A DNA stretch of 64,000 nucleotides from Acidimicrobiales bacterium (GTDB lineage Bacteria; Actinomycetota; Acidimicrobiia; Acidimicrobiales; Palsa-688). Under the pieces are notes generated by a model. That model ran no database searches. It worked only from the letters and a program-made list of their open reading frames with translations, and had not been told where the DNA came from. Every line of letters starts with the position of its first letter. Position 1 is the first letter of the stretch. The stretch spans positions 124,001 through 188,000 of the forward strand of contig DASUWA010000013.1 of the NCBI GenBank assembly GCA_036378675.1, in the 5' to 3' direction. This document shows positions 27,109 to 35,591 of this stretch, piece after piece. A program made the translations under genes and the position numbers.

Positions 27109-27116
27109 CGGCGGGG

Positions 27117-28373
27117 ATGGCTTCCGCTGATTCTGGCCCACCAGATGCTGGCCCTGAAGAAACTGGCCCAATGATGAGCGTCTACGGCGCGGCATGGTGC
27201 CCGCACTGCAAGAGGGTGAAGAAGTTCCTCGCGGGGCACCGGATCAAATACGAGAACGTCGACGTCGATGAGCACCCCGAGGCGGTCGAGCGGCTCAAGG
27301 AACTTCAGGACGGCGGGCAGATCATCCCGACCGTGGTCTACCCCGACGGAACCCACGACGTGAACCCGAGCGACGAGGCTCTTGCAAGGCGAATCGGGCT
27401 GCCACTTCAAGCTGAGCGCGCCGCCTACGACCTGGTCATCGTCGGCGGAGGTCCCGCGGGTTTGGCCGCGGCGATCTACGCCGCGCGCGAGGGCATCGAC
27501 GCGATCGTGGTCGACGGGAGCGCACTCGGAGGCCAGGCCGGGATAAGCGACCGGATCGACAACTATCCGGGCTTTCCGGACGGAATATCCGGCGGCGAGC
27601 TGGCGGATCGTTTCGTGGCGCAGGCGCGGAGATACGGGGTCGAGCTGCTATCCGCGGTATCGGTCATAGGAGTCCGTCACGACGCGGATGATCTGGTGAC
27701 GTCGCTGAGCTCAGGACAGGAGTTGACCTCGCACGCGGTGATCATCGCAACCGGTTCCGCGTACCGCCGGCTGGACGTCCCCGGAGAGGACGAGTTGCTT
27801 GGTGCAGGCGTGCACTTCTGCGCGACTTGCGACGGGCCGTTCTACAAGGGTGCCGACGAAGTCGTGGTCATCGGAGGCGGCAACTCGGCGCTCGAGGAGG
27901 GACTCCACCTTTCCGAGTTCGCCAAGCGGGTGCGGGTACTTACCAGGTCGAACATCTCGGCGACGCCGATCCTGCAGGAACGGGTGAAGTCCGATCCGCA
28001 ATTCACGGTTCACACCGGGATGGACATCGTGGAGCTCGAGGGGGAGCGAGGACGGTTCGCAGCCGTGGTGGCGCGCGATCGTGCGTCCGGCGACACGCGT
28101 CGATTTCCGGCGGCGGCCGCGTTCGTTTTCATTGGCCTCAAGCCGAACTCAGAATTCCTGGGCAACGAGATCGAACGCGATTCGGGCGGCTTTCTCGTGA
28201 CGAGTCCCACGATGGAGACGTCGATGCCTGGTGTGTTCGCGGCTGGCGACGTGCGTGCTGGTTCGACCAAGCAACTCGGCTCGGCAGTCGGGGACGGAAT
28301 TGCCGCACTGCTCATGACCCGCCGCTATCTCGAGGCCCACCATCACAAGGCCAGGTCGCTGGTCGACGCCTGA
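27117..28373 (+). CDS. glutaredoxin-like domain fused to thioredoxin reductase
   Basis: A 418-residue fusion. Residues 19-95 form a mycoredoxin/glutaredoxin-like domain with active-site CPHC (28-31) and TVVYPDGT. Residues 103-418 are a thioredoxin reductase-type flavoprotein with FAD motif VGGGPAGLAAA, redox CATC (235-238), NADPH motif IGGGNSALEEG and a C-terminal FAAGDVR. The fusion should pass electrons from NADPH through FAD and CATC to the attached glutaredoxin domain, making a self-contained disulfide reductase in the cytoplasm. The start is ATG 27117. It is probably monocistronic, 165 nt before the next gene. Confidence 0.9.
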   Translation: MASADSGPPDAGPEETGPMMSVYGAAWCPHCKRVKKFLAGHRIKYENVDVDEHPEAVERLKELQDGGQIIPTVVYPDGTHDVNPSDEALARRIGLPLQAERAAYDLVIVGGGPAGLAAAIYAAREGIDAIVVDGSALGGQAGISDRIDNYPGFPDGISGGELADRFVAQARRYGVELLSAVSVIGVRHDADDLVTSLSSGQELTSHAVIIATGSAYRRLDVPGEDELLGAGVHFCATCDGPFYKGADEVVVIGGGNSALEEGLHLSEFAKRVRVLTRSNISATPILQERVKSDPQFTVHTGMDIVELEGERGRFAAVVARDRASGDTRRFPAAAAFVFIGLKPNSEFLGNEIERDSGGFLVTSPTMETSMPGVFAAGDVRAGSTKQLGSAVGDGIAALLMTRRYLEAHHHKARSLVDA

Positions 28374-28538
28374 GAGCTTCGGCCGTTAATGACCGAATTT
28401 GCCGATTGATGGCCGCCTACACGAAATTTACGAAGAGCCGCGTTAACGCTGGTGATCCCGAATGCGATCTATCTAAGGTGATCCAACCACCCCTCGTCGA
28501 TTCAGTGGCGAGGTTGACTCTACCGGGGTGCTGAACGC

Positions 28539-29036
28539 GTGTATCTGAACGACGAACCATCCGGCGATTTCGGCTTCACCGGCGCTGGAGATTGGGCGGT
28601 GGCTGCGCAGCCGGGCGTGCCCGAAGTCGAACCGCAAGATGAGTCACAGCTGGATCCGGCGGGGGAGAACGTCAACTCCGGGCTTCTGATGTCGTTCCTC
28701 ACCGACTTCCGCACCGCCCAGTACGAGGAGGAGCGCCGGCAGCGGATGGAGGAGTTGGAGAAGACCAGGAAGGGCCGGGCGCACCGGCCTGTCCCACGCC
28801 CCGAGGATGATGCCGAGGATGTCGCACCCGAAGGGGAATGGCAGCAGGCCGAGTGGGCTCCGCCAGCCGAATGGGCCCCACCTGCTGCCGATAACGCGCC
28901 GTGTGCACAGCCGGAGGGATACGAACCCGGCTACCCGGTGGCGGCCTGCAAGCCGGAGGACCCGGCCGGCAACAAGCGCTTCCCGCTGGGCCTGCCAAGC
29001 TTCAAGAACCTGGGACAGTCGCCGGCCACTGCCTGA
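28539..29036 (+). CDS. hypothetical acidic protein
   Basis: A 165-residue Pro/Glu-rich cytoplasmic-looking protein. It holds an acidic N-terminus, one predicted helix LLMSFLTDFRTAQYEEERRQRMEE (28-60), a low-complexity stretch with a doubled EWAPPA unit, and a C-terminal RFPLGLPSFKN. There is no signal peptide or recognised domain. It starts at GTG 28539 without a clear ribosome binding site, 20 nt before and in line with the ParB-like small gene. It is probably disordered outside the helix. Confidence 0.55.
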   Translation: MYLNDEPSGDFGFTGAGDWAVAAQPGVPEVEPQDESQLDPAGENVNSGLLMSFLTDFRTAQYEEERRQRMEELEKTRKGRAHRPVPRPEDDAEDVAPEGEWQQAEWAPPAEWAPPAADNAPCAQPEGYEPGYPVAACKPEDPAGNKRFPLGLPSFKNLGQSPATA

Positions 29037-29055
29037 ACCGGGCAGGCTGGAGGCG

Positions 29056-29433
29056 ATGAGCAAAGAGCACTGGAAATCGGAGCCGGACGAGCACGACTTC
29101 CCCGCCGCCTCCGACTACCTGAGCCTGCTGTTCGCCGACTCAGCGGTCGACGAAATGGTGGCGGCGTTGAAGTCGGCACCGACCATGCACCGCAAGGCAA
29201 AGGATCTTCTCAGGGCCAGTCGCCTCGAGATGCTCCCCCCTGACAACGTCCACGTCGCCAAGGATCTCGCCAAGGTCAAGTCCGGGATTGCCCTCTCTCC
29301 TATCCTCTTGGTGCGCGGCAACGGTGAGAAGGACGTGGCCCTGATCGTGGCGGACGGCTATCACCGCATCTGTGCCAGCTGGCACCTCGACGAGGACGCC
29401 GACATACCCTGCCGCATCGTCGACCCCGCCTGA
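29056..29433 (+). CDS. small ParB/Srx-fold-like hypothetical protein
   Basis: A 125-residue protein starting at ATG 29056 after GGAGG. The segment ALSPILLVRGNGEKDVALIVADGYHRICASW resembles the ParB N-terminal/sulfiredoxin fold, in which a DGxHR motif binds nucleotide. There is no DNA-binding helix-turn-helix, so it is not a partition protein. The longer overlapping frame is unlikely. It is convergent with the SixA gene, with 5 nt between stops. Function is unknown; nucleotide binding is inferred. Confidence 0.7.
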   Translation: MSKEHWKSEPDEHDFPAASDYLSLLFADSAVDEMVAALKSAPTMHRKAKDLLRASRLEMLPPDNVHVAKDLAKVKSGIALSPILLVRGNGEKDVALIVADGYHRICASWHLDEDADIPCRIVDPA

Positions 29434-29438
29434 GCGGA

Positions 29439-29957
29439 TCAGTCGGGCAGCTGCTTCGAAGTCACGAGCAACTTCAAGCGACAGGAACCAGGTACGACAT
29501 CCTTCCACGCGCCTTCCACGGTCAGGCTGGCGAGTGCGCAGGTGGGAAACTTCTCGGCCAACCGCCGCATGGCGTCCTCATCCCCGCCGCCGGCCAGCTC
29601 GATCGCCAGGTCTTGCATCCCCGGGTTATGTCCGACAAGGACTGCGGAGTCAACGCTCTCGGGAAGGCGGCCGACCCGGGCCAGAAGGTCGACGTCGCTC
29701 GCTCCGTAGAGGTCCTCCTCCACGTGCAGCTCGATCGGCTCATCGAGCGCCGCGGCGATCTCGGTCCAAGTCTGGCGGGCCCGCTTGGCTGAAGAGCACA
29801 GGACCAACGAGGGCCGCGGGCGAATTTGCGCGATGAACGATCCCATCCGCCTGGTGTCCCTTTCGCCGCGAGGGGCCAAGGGACGGTCGTGATCGGCCAG
29901 CCGGCCATCGGACCAGTCCGACTTGGCATGACGCAGCATGTACAGGGTCTTGGTCAC
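29439..29957 (-). CDS. SixA-like phosphohistidine phosphatase
   Basis: A 172-residue histidine phosphatase superfamily protein. It has the RHG-type motif LRHAKSDWSD near residue 8 (RHAKS as in SixA), SSAKRARQT near 50 and the second catalytic His in VGHNPG near 97. SixA dephosphorylates histidine phosphotransfer proteins, although actinobacterial members may act on other phospho-substrates. GTG 29957 overlaps the stop of the upstream FUSC gene (GTGA), so the two are translationally coupled. The long upstream frame is spurious. Confidence 0.88.
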   Translation of the reverse strand: MTKTLYMLRHAKSDWSDGRLADHDRPLAPRGERDTRRMGSFIAQIRPRPSLVLCSSAKRARQTWTEIAAALDEPIELHVEEDLYGASDVDLLARVGRLPESVDSAVLVGHNPGMQDLAIELAGGGDEDAMRRLAEKFPTCALASLTVEGAWKDVVPGSCRLKLLVTSKQLPD

Positions 29958-32113
29958 CGCCACCACGGGAGGGCTCTCGCAGCGACCACGGCTTCGACCG
30001 GCTCCACGAGGTCGACCAGCCGGCGCCGCATGTGCTCGATGTGCTCGTGCACCCATAGCAGGTAGCCGGAGTCGGGGTGCAGTGGGGCCATCTCAATTCC
30101 AAGAGCGCTTGACGAATCCTCGGCGCCGGCGTGCGACGGCGTCCTTAACCGGTCGGCTATGTAGTCGCAACGCTCGGCCAGCCAGGTGGCCTCTCCGACA
30201 AGAGCGTGGCGGGTCTCGTCGATGGAATCGGGCGGTGGTGGAAGGTCGGCCAATGACTGGGAGGTCAGGCGCAGGCACAGTGTCGATCCGATCATGCGCC
30301 ACACGTGCTCTTTCCGGACCCTCTTGGTGCCCTGCTCGGCCAGAAAGCCCCGCAGTGCGTCATCCAGTCTGACAGCGGCGGTCGCGCTTCGCGACCGAGC
30401 GTCGGGGTGAGTGGTTCGGGATCCGACCGCCCATGCGGTCGATTGGACCAGATAGAGCCCTCCGAGATGGAACGATTCGGCAAGGTCGTTCGCAAGCGTC
30501 GCAGTGGCGCCCCTCGGCCAGAACAGAAGGCCAATGGCAGCGCTCACCCCCGCGCCGATCGCGACGTCCTCGATTCTGAGGACTCCGACCTTCCACCCCA
30601 CCGGAACGAGAATGTTGTAGAGGACGCTGATCGTTACCGTGAACGCAGCCTGACCGACTGCGAACGGCGCGGTTCCCGGTGTGTAGGCCGCGATCAGAAT
30701 CGCAATGGGAAGCGCGGCCCAAAGCGCAGCGGTGTGGGTACCGATGCCGATTATCAGTCCTCCCCCGATAAAGAAACCTATGGCGGTTCCCAATATCGCT
30801 CGCAGCGCGGTGGACCCGGTAGCGGCAGCATTGGTGCGAAGAACCGAGAGGGTTCCGAGCACGACCCAGAATCCGTGCTGGAGGTGCACAAGATCCGCGA
30901 TCGCTACTGCCGCGGCCAGCGCGACGGCACCCCGGATGCTGTTCAAGAACCAGACGGAGCGTAAAGATGCCTGCCCGGCGGCCCGGTCCCCCGCGGACAT
31001 GACGACGTCGGCTATCCGCGTCTCTGATCGGCGGACGAGCCGGCTGGCGCCTTGCGCCTGATCCACAGCGTTGCGAACTGCACTCGCGATCATCCGGGCG
31101 TGAAACGACAGGTGGACGTCTCGCTCGACGCACTGTTGGTCTCGATCCATCGCGGCGACCTCCGCCGCGCTCGAGTCCAGAGGCCGGTCGAATCTGGTCA
31201 CGTCGAATTCGGATGTCCCGCCTCGAAGCAGGGCCGTTATGTGGTGGAGGCCCTCCGACGAAAGACGGATCAGATCCTGGTTGACCGCGGTCGCGGGGGT
31301 CAGGTCGGTGCCTTCGCGAATTAGGTCGACGACCAGGGTGGTGGCCCACTCCAGCGTCTCGACGAGATGGTCGAGCGCCTGGTCCGCCTGCGCCAGACCC
31401 GTCGGACGGAATGGAGTCGAGGCGAATACCCCGATCAGTCTGTGCTTCGACGCGAGCGCATGGTCGGCCGTTCCCCGGGTGTCCCCGCCCTCCCGGACGG
31501 CATCGAGTGACTTGGCGAGAACCTCCGAGCAATCCGCGGCCGCGACCCTTACCGCGTCGGACGCCGGCCTTGGAGAAAGGAGGAGCACCGCCAACGTGCC
31601 CGCCCCGGTGGCCAGCCACCAACCCTCCAGGCGGGAGGGGATCATGCTCACTGTTCCTGGAGAAGCCGCGGGCAGTACGTAGGCGAGGAGGGCTCCGGTC
31701 GCCCCTGAGGCGGCGTTGGGGCCGGCGATGCCGCCGAAGAGCACAACGAATGTGACCGGGATGGTGACGACGACCGCCAGCGCGGTGTTCGACGTGACCG
31801 CGGTCCCGATAACCAAGAGAGCAGAGCCCACCACACCGAGAATCAGATGGTCGATGAGCTTGGTCCTCCGTGTCCCGTTGAACGAGGCCAAAACCAGAGT
31901 TGCGAAGCCGCCGAAGGCAGCAAAGGTGGCCATCTGGATGTCGTCGATGACGACGTAGGTCAAGGCGAAGATGCTGGGGATGACGAGCGTTGCCCGAACC
32001 GCTCGGAAGGCCGCCGGCTTCGACCACGACGGTCGCAAGGACGACAGCATCGGAGGGAGAGTCGGCAGGCGGTGCCGAACGGCGACCTGCGGCGCGGTGG
32101 CAGGGGCGACCAT
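29954..32113 (-). CDS. FUSC-family membrane protein (aromatic acid exporter-like)
   Basis: A 719-residue integral membrane protein of the fusaric acid resistance/aromatic acid exporter type. Two sets of about five or six transmembrane helices (about 35-180 and 375-520) are separated by a soluble helical domain with SFHARMIASAVRNAVDQAQG. The C-terminal soluble tail ends in ALPWWR. It probably exports organic acids or amphiphiles, with the substrate unknown. The start is ATG 32113. It is the first gene of a two-gene unit with SixA and is divergent from dinB across a 90-nt gap that holds the LexA box. Confidence 0.85.
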   Translation of the reverse strand: MVAPATAPQVAVRHRLPTLPPMLSSLRPSWSKPAAFRAVRATLVIPSIFALTYVVIDDIQMATFAAFGGFATLVLASFNGTRRTKLIDHLILGVVGSALLVIGTAVTSNTALAVVVTIPVTFVVLFGGIAGPNAASGATGALLAYVLPAASPGTVSMIPSRLEGWWLATGAGTLAVLLLSPRPASDAVRVAAADCSEVLAKSLDAVREGGDTRGTADHALASKHRLIGVFASTPFRPTGLAQADQALDHLVETLEWATTLVVDLIREGTDLTPATAVNQDLIRLSSEGLHHITALLRGGTSEFDVTRFDRPLDSSAAEVAAMDRDQQCVERDVHLSFHARMIASAVRNAVDQAQGASRLVRRSETRIADVVMSAGDRAAGQASLRSVWFLNSIRGAVALAAAVAIADLVHLQHGFWVVLGTLSVLRTNAAATGSTALRAILGTAIGFFIGGGLIIGIGTHTAALWAALPIAILIAAYTPGTAPFAVGQAAFTVTISVLYNILVPVGWKVGVLRIEDVAIGAGVSAAIGLLFWPRGATATLANDLAESFHLGGLYLVQSTAWAVGSRTTHPDARSRSATAAVRLDDALRGFLAEQGTKRVRKEHVWRMIGSTLCLRLTSQSLADLPPPPDSIDETRHALVGEATWLAERCDYIADRLRTPSHAGAEDSSSALGIEMAPLHPDSGYLLWVHEHIEHMRRRLVDLVEPVEAVVAARALPWWR

Positions 32114-32176
32114 GCTTGGTTCAGTCTGCTACGCCCGAAACAGTTAGCCGAACGAGATCACTACCTTGGGGTGACC

Positions 32177-32188
32177 GAACAAATGTTC
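32177..32188 (+). promoter_or_regulatory. LexA (SOS) box
   Basis: GAACAAATGTTC, within CGAACAAATGTTCG, is a perfect match to the Gram-positive LexA consensus GAAC-N4-GTTC. It lies just upstream of the -10 of dinB, where bound LexA would block transcription. Confidence 0.9.
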
Positions 32189-32191
32189 GGG

Positions 32192-32197
32192 TAACGT
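32192..32197 (+). promoter_or_regulatory. -10 box of dinB, leaderless
   Basis: TAACGT ends 6 nt before the GTG start at 32204, immediately downstream of the LexA box. A leaderless mRNA is expected. Confidence 0.55.
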
Positions 32198-32203
32198 GGG
32201 GGT

Positions 32204-33466
32204 GTGCCAGCAGGCACGGCGACCATCCTCCACGCCGACCTCGATGCCTTCTACGCGTCGGTCGAGCAGCTGCTTGATCCGGCGCTTCGCGGGCGGCCGA
32301 TCGCGGTTGGCGGCGGGGTGGTCCTGGCGGCGTCGTACGAAGCCAGGGTCGACGGGGTTCGGGCCGGCATGGCCGGCTGGATGGCGAAGCAGCTGTGCCC
32401 CCGGTTGGAGTTCGTCGGCAGCCACTTCGCCGAGTACCGGCGCTTGGGGGATCTGGTCGTCGACGTGTTCCACGACTTCACGCCCTTGGTCGAACGGATC
32501 TCGATCGACGAAGCGTTCCTCGACGTTGCCGGCGCCGTCCACCTGTTCGGGTCCCCAGGGGACATCGCCGCTGCGATCCGAAAGAAAGTCAGAGCTGAGT
32601 TCGGCCTTCCGCTGTCGGTCGGAGTGGCCCGGACCAAACATCTGGCCAAAATCGCATCGCAGGTCGCCAAACCCGACGGATTGGTTGTGGTCGAGCCGGA
32701 GGCGGAGCGGGCGTTCCTCGATCCGCTACCGGTCGATCTCATCTGGGGAGTCGGCGCGGTGACCCGGGAGCGGCTGGCATCGCTCGGGATCCGGACGATC
32801 GGCGAGCTCGCGGCGACCGACAGCCCGATCCTCGAGCATGTCCTCGGAAGAGCGACGGGCTCCAAGATTGCTGCACTCTCCGCCAACATCGACCCCCGGC
32901 AGGTCGAGCGGCCGAGGCCGGCGAAGTCGGTCGGCGCCCAAGCCGCGGTTGGCCGGCGCCGGATCACGGACCCGCTGCTGAGAGAGATACTCGGCTACCT
33001 GGCGGACCGGGTCGCCGGCAGGCTCCGAGCGGCGCGCCGCGCCGGTAGAACGGTGACGGCCCGGGTGCGTTTCGTGCGGCTCCGATCGGTGACCCGTTCG
33101 ATCACGCTCGCAAGGCCGATCTCGTCGACCCTGACGCTCACCGAGGTGGGCGTCCACTTGGTCGCCGCCGCACTCGCCGATCATCCCGACGAGCGGGAGA
33201 TAACCCTGCTCGCAGTATCTGTCTCGAACCTGGTCGGTGAAGAGTCGCTTCAGCTCGAGATTCCGATTCGGGTTGGGAGCGACAGGTTCCGGCCGGGGAC
33301 GCCGGCCGGAGCGGCGCGATGGGCGCTCGACCGGTCGGTCGATGCGGTCCGCGACAAGTTCGGACGTGAGGCGGTCGGTTACGCGACTGTCGTGTTCTCA
33401 GAAGTCGCCCGGGTTCCGGATCAGTTCCGGGAGCTCGCGGAGCGGGGCCAGGAAGGAGCGGGCTAG
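32204..33466 (+). CDS. dinB: DNA polymerase IV (Y-family)
   Basis: A 420-residue Y-family translesion polymerase. The catalytic carboxylates are in HADLDAFYASVEQ (Asp12 region) and ISIDEAFLDV. The finger motif VVLAASYEARVDGVRAGM, the thumb helix-hairpin-helix LASLGIRTIGELA and the little-finger domain to residue 400 are present. It copies past damaged DNA at the cost of mutations. The GTG start at 32204 follows a -10 box by 6 nt and a perfect LexA box by 16 nt, so it is SOS-induced. There is no beta-clamp motif that I can point to with confidence at the C-terminus. Confidence 0.95.
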   Translation: MPAGTATILHADLDAFYASVEQLLDPALRGRPIAVGGGVVLAASYEARVDGVRAGMAGWMAKQLCPRLEFVGSHFAEYRRLGDLVVDVFHDFTPLVERISIDEAFLDVAGAVHLFGSPGDIAAAIRKKVRAEFGLPLSVGVARTKHLAKIASQVAKPDGLVVVEPEAERAFLDPLPVDLIWGVGAVTRERLASLGIRTIGELAATDSPILEHVLGRATGSKIAALSANIDPRQVERPRPAKSVGAQAAVGRRRITDPLLREILGYLADRVAGRLRAARRAGRTVTARVRFVRLRSVTRSITLARPISSTLTLTEVGVHLVAAALADHPDEREITLLAVSVSNLVGEESLQLEIPIRVGSDRFRPGTPAGAARWALDRSVDAVRDKFGREAVGYATVVFSEVARVPDQFRELAERGQEGAG

Positions 33467-33520
33467 CTTGGACTCTCAGATTCCGTTGGGGCGGTTGATT
33501 TCCAACTCGGAAGGCCCGTC

Positions 33521-33907
33521 ATGCACTTGCCCAGGCGGCTGGCCCGCATAAATCGGCGGATTGTCAACCCGATCCAGAGGCGCTACGCCGGCATAATCCC
33601 GGGCCACGGGATCGTCGAGCACTCCGGAAGGCGAACCGGGACGCGGTACCGGACGCCCGTGCTCGTGTTCGGAGCTCCCGGGGGGTTCGCGATGATCGTC
33701 GGCTACGGGTTGAACAGCGACTGGGTTCAGAACCTTCTGGCCGGGGATGGTGGCGGCCTGGAGCACCGGCGGCGGCACTACCAGCTGTCCGGTCCCCGCC
33801 TTCTGCACGAAGAGGAGGCTTACAACGCGCTTCCTCGCATAGTCGGCAAGCTCGCACGGGTGGTGGGTGTCGAAGGGGTGCTACTAGCAGACGCCAGAAC
33901 CGATTAG
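33521..33907 (+). CDS. DDN-family F420-dependent nitroreductase-like protein
   Basis: A 128-residue split-beta-barrel protein of the deazaflavin-dependent nitroreductase (DDN) family. HSGRRTGTRYRTPVLVF is the phosphate/F420 contact strand. GYGLNSDWVQNLLAG corresponds to the usual GGxxxxPxWxxNL segment, here with Ser-Asp in place of Pro. Members reduce quinones or nitro compounds with F420H2 at the membrane. ATG 33521 has GGAAGG 5 nt upstream. It lies 54 nt after dinB and converges on an SDR gene. Confidence 0.88.
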   Translation: MHLPRRLARINRRIVNPIQRRYAGIIPGHGIVEHSGRRTGTRYRTPVLVFGAPGGFAMIVGYGLNSDWVQNLLAGDGGGLEHRRRHYQLSGPRLLHEEEAYNALPRIVGKLARVVGVEGVLLADARTD

Positions 33908-33930
33908 ATCCGACCGGTTCTACTCGGCTC

Positions 33931-34899
33931 CTAATCGGCGGCCAGGTTCGATCCCATCGCAAGCGGGCTTATCCCGACGCCCTTGTGGTCATACGCTCCC
34001 TCGGGATCGGCTCGTACCGACTCGTCGAGGCGGTGGGCGTCCTCCCCGACGAGGATCCGCCACTTTCCTTCTCGTACGCCGTCCAGGATGATGCGTGCCG
34101 CGCCGGCCGCGTCGAGTGGCGCGTTGTCGCGGAACCCCTCCTCCAGCATCTTCATCGCCTCGCGCAGTTGGTCGCTCGTGAACTGGTCCGCTGGTAGGCC
34201 CCTGCGGGCGATCTGGCTCCGGACCTCGTCGAGGTCGGTCTCGGTGAGCGCGTCAGGTTCGGGCCTCCCCAGGTAACGGCGGGAGTTCGCGACGATGTCG
34301 GTTCCGATGTGCCCCGGCATCACGACGGCCACCCGGACGTGAGGTGCGTTGACCCGGAAGTCCTCTATGAGCGCCTCGGACAGCCCCTTCACCGCGAACT
34401 TCCCAGTGCTGTAGGCGGTGTGAGGCATACCGGGACCGAGAGATGCCCAGAACCCGTTGACACTGCTCGTGTTGACCAGGACTGCTTCTTCTGCGGCGAT
34501 CAGGTGCTGGAGAAACGCGCGGGTGCAGTAGTACACGCCCCAGAAGTCGACACCGAACGTCCGCTCCCAGTCCTCTCTGCTGTCGGTGATGAGGCTCCCG
34601 CCACCTCCGATGCCCGCATTGTTGAACAGCAGCTCGAGGACGTCGCCATGAGCGGATACCACTTGGTCGCGGAAGGCGAGGACTTGCGATTCGTCGGAAA
34701 CGTCGCAGGTGTGCGTCGTTACCTTCGTCCCGGCGGGCGCTGCTGCTTCTGCCCTCGCGGCCGTCTCGGCTACCGCCGCACCGTTGACGTCGCACGTCGC
34801 GACCGAGCATCCCGCGGTGGCGAGCTGTATCACTAGCTCGCGTCCCATTCCCGACCCGCCGCCGGTGACGACAGCCCTCATTCCCGCAAAAGACTCCAT
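33931..34899 (-). CDS. short-chain dehydrogenase/reductase
   Basis: A 322-residue classical SDR. The nucleotide motif TGGGSGMG is at 12-19, NNAG at 93-96, the catalytic Ser near 145 and Tyr163-x3-Lys167 in YSTGK. Asp37 after the second strand suggests NAD preference (inferred). It has a C-terminal extension of about 60 residues beyond the core. Related actinobacterial enzymes oxidise hydroxy groups on lipids or sterols; the substrate is unknown. ATG 34899 has GGGAGGGAGG upstream. Confidence 0.9.
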   Translation of the reverse strand: MESFAGMRAVVTGGGSGMGRELVIQLATAGCSVATCDVNGAAVAETAARAEAAAPAGTKVTTHTCDVSDESQVLAFRDQVVSAHGDVLELLFNNAGIGGGGSLITDSREDWERTFGVDFWGVYYCTRAFLQHLIAAEEAVLVNTSSVNGFWASLGPGMPHTAYSTGKFAVKGLSEALIEDFRVNAPHVRVAVVMPGHIGTDIVANSRRYLGRPEPDALTETDLDEVRSQIARRGLPADQFTSDQLREAMKMLEEGFRDNAPLDAAGAARIILDGVREGKWRILVGEDAHRLDESVRADPEGAYDHKGVGISPLAMGSNLAAD

Positions 34900-34983
34900 G
34901 CCAAGTCCTCCCTCCCGAACAGAACATAGTTCCCCACCGGATGACCCGGCGTCCTGTTTGCAGCCGCGCGAGAACGCTGAGCC

Positions 34984-35433
34984 TTACGTCGGTGGCGGCT
35001 GGTCGTCCTGCTGGAAGCGTCCCCGATAGTGCTGGGAATCCAAGATTCGCAGACCCGGCATGAAGCGAATCTCCAGGATCATCAGCAACAACAGCACCAG
35101 CACCACCGCGGCAAGCGGTCTTCCCGCTCCAACGAGAATACCGGCGGCAGCGGTGGCGAAAACCGTCGCCGCCGTGGTCACCCCCCTGATCAGGGTGCCC
35201 TGGCCGTGCAGAACCACACCGCCACCGATGAAGCCGATTCCGGTGACCACGCCTGCCACCGCTTGCGGCGAACTTCTGTAGAAGAGCGCGGTGACCGCCG
35301 CCGCCGACGCACCGACCAGTGAGAAAGTCCGATCGCCGGCGGCCGACCCGCGCACTCCCCGCTCGAAGCCGAGCACGAATCCCAAAGCTGTGCCGATCAG
35401 CACCCGGATAATGACCGTTGCCTCGGACGGCAC
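34984..35433 (-). CDS. MgtC/SapB-family membrane protein
   Basis: An integral membrane protein of about 149 residues with four transmembrane segments. It has the MgtC signatures IRVLIGTALGFVLGFERG (first helix), SLVGASAAAVTALF and GIGFIGGGVVLHGQGTLIRGVTTAATVFATAAAG. The family modulates ATP synthase or Mg2+/potassium balance in several bacteria, but this protein lacks the C-terminal ACT-like domain of Salmonella MgtC. The start is GTG 35433; the longer frame to 35526 adds a polar, unlikely N-terminus. Confidence 0.85.
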   Translation of the reverse strand: MPSEATVIIRVLIGTALGFVLGFERGVRGSAAGDRTFSLVGASAAAVTALFYRSSPQAVAGVVTGIGFIGGGVVLHGQGTLIRGVTTAATVFATAAAGILVGAGRPLAAVVLVLLLLMILEIRFMPGLRILDSQHYRGRFQQDDQPPPT

Positions 35434-35591
35434 CCTTCTAGAGATAGCACAGGGTTGCTGGCGGCGGACGGATGCAGCGGGTGGTTGCCTCCTTGTCGCT
35501 GTCCCACCTGCCTCCTGCCAGGTCAACTTATGATGCGCCGGTGTAGTCCGGGCCGGGCACCGGTCTCGGGGATCCTTGTGGAGGGTGACCA

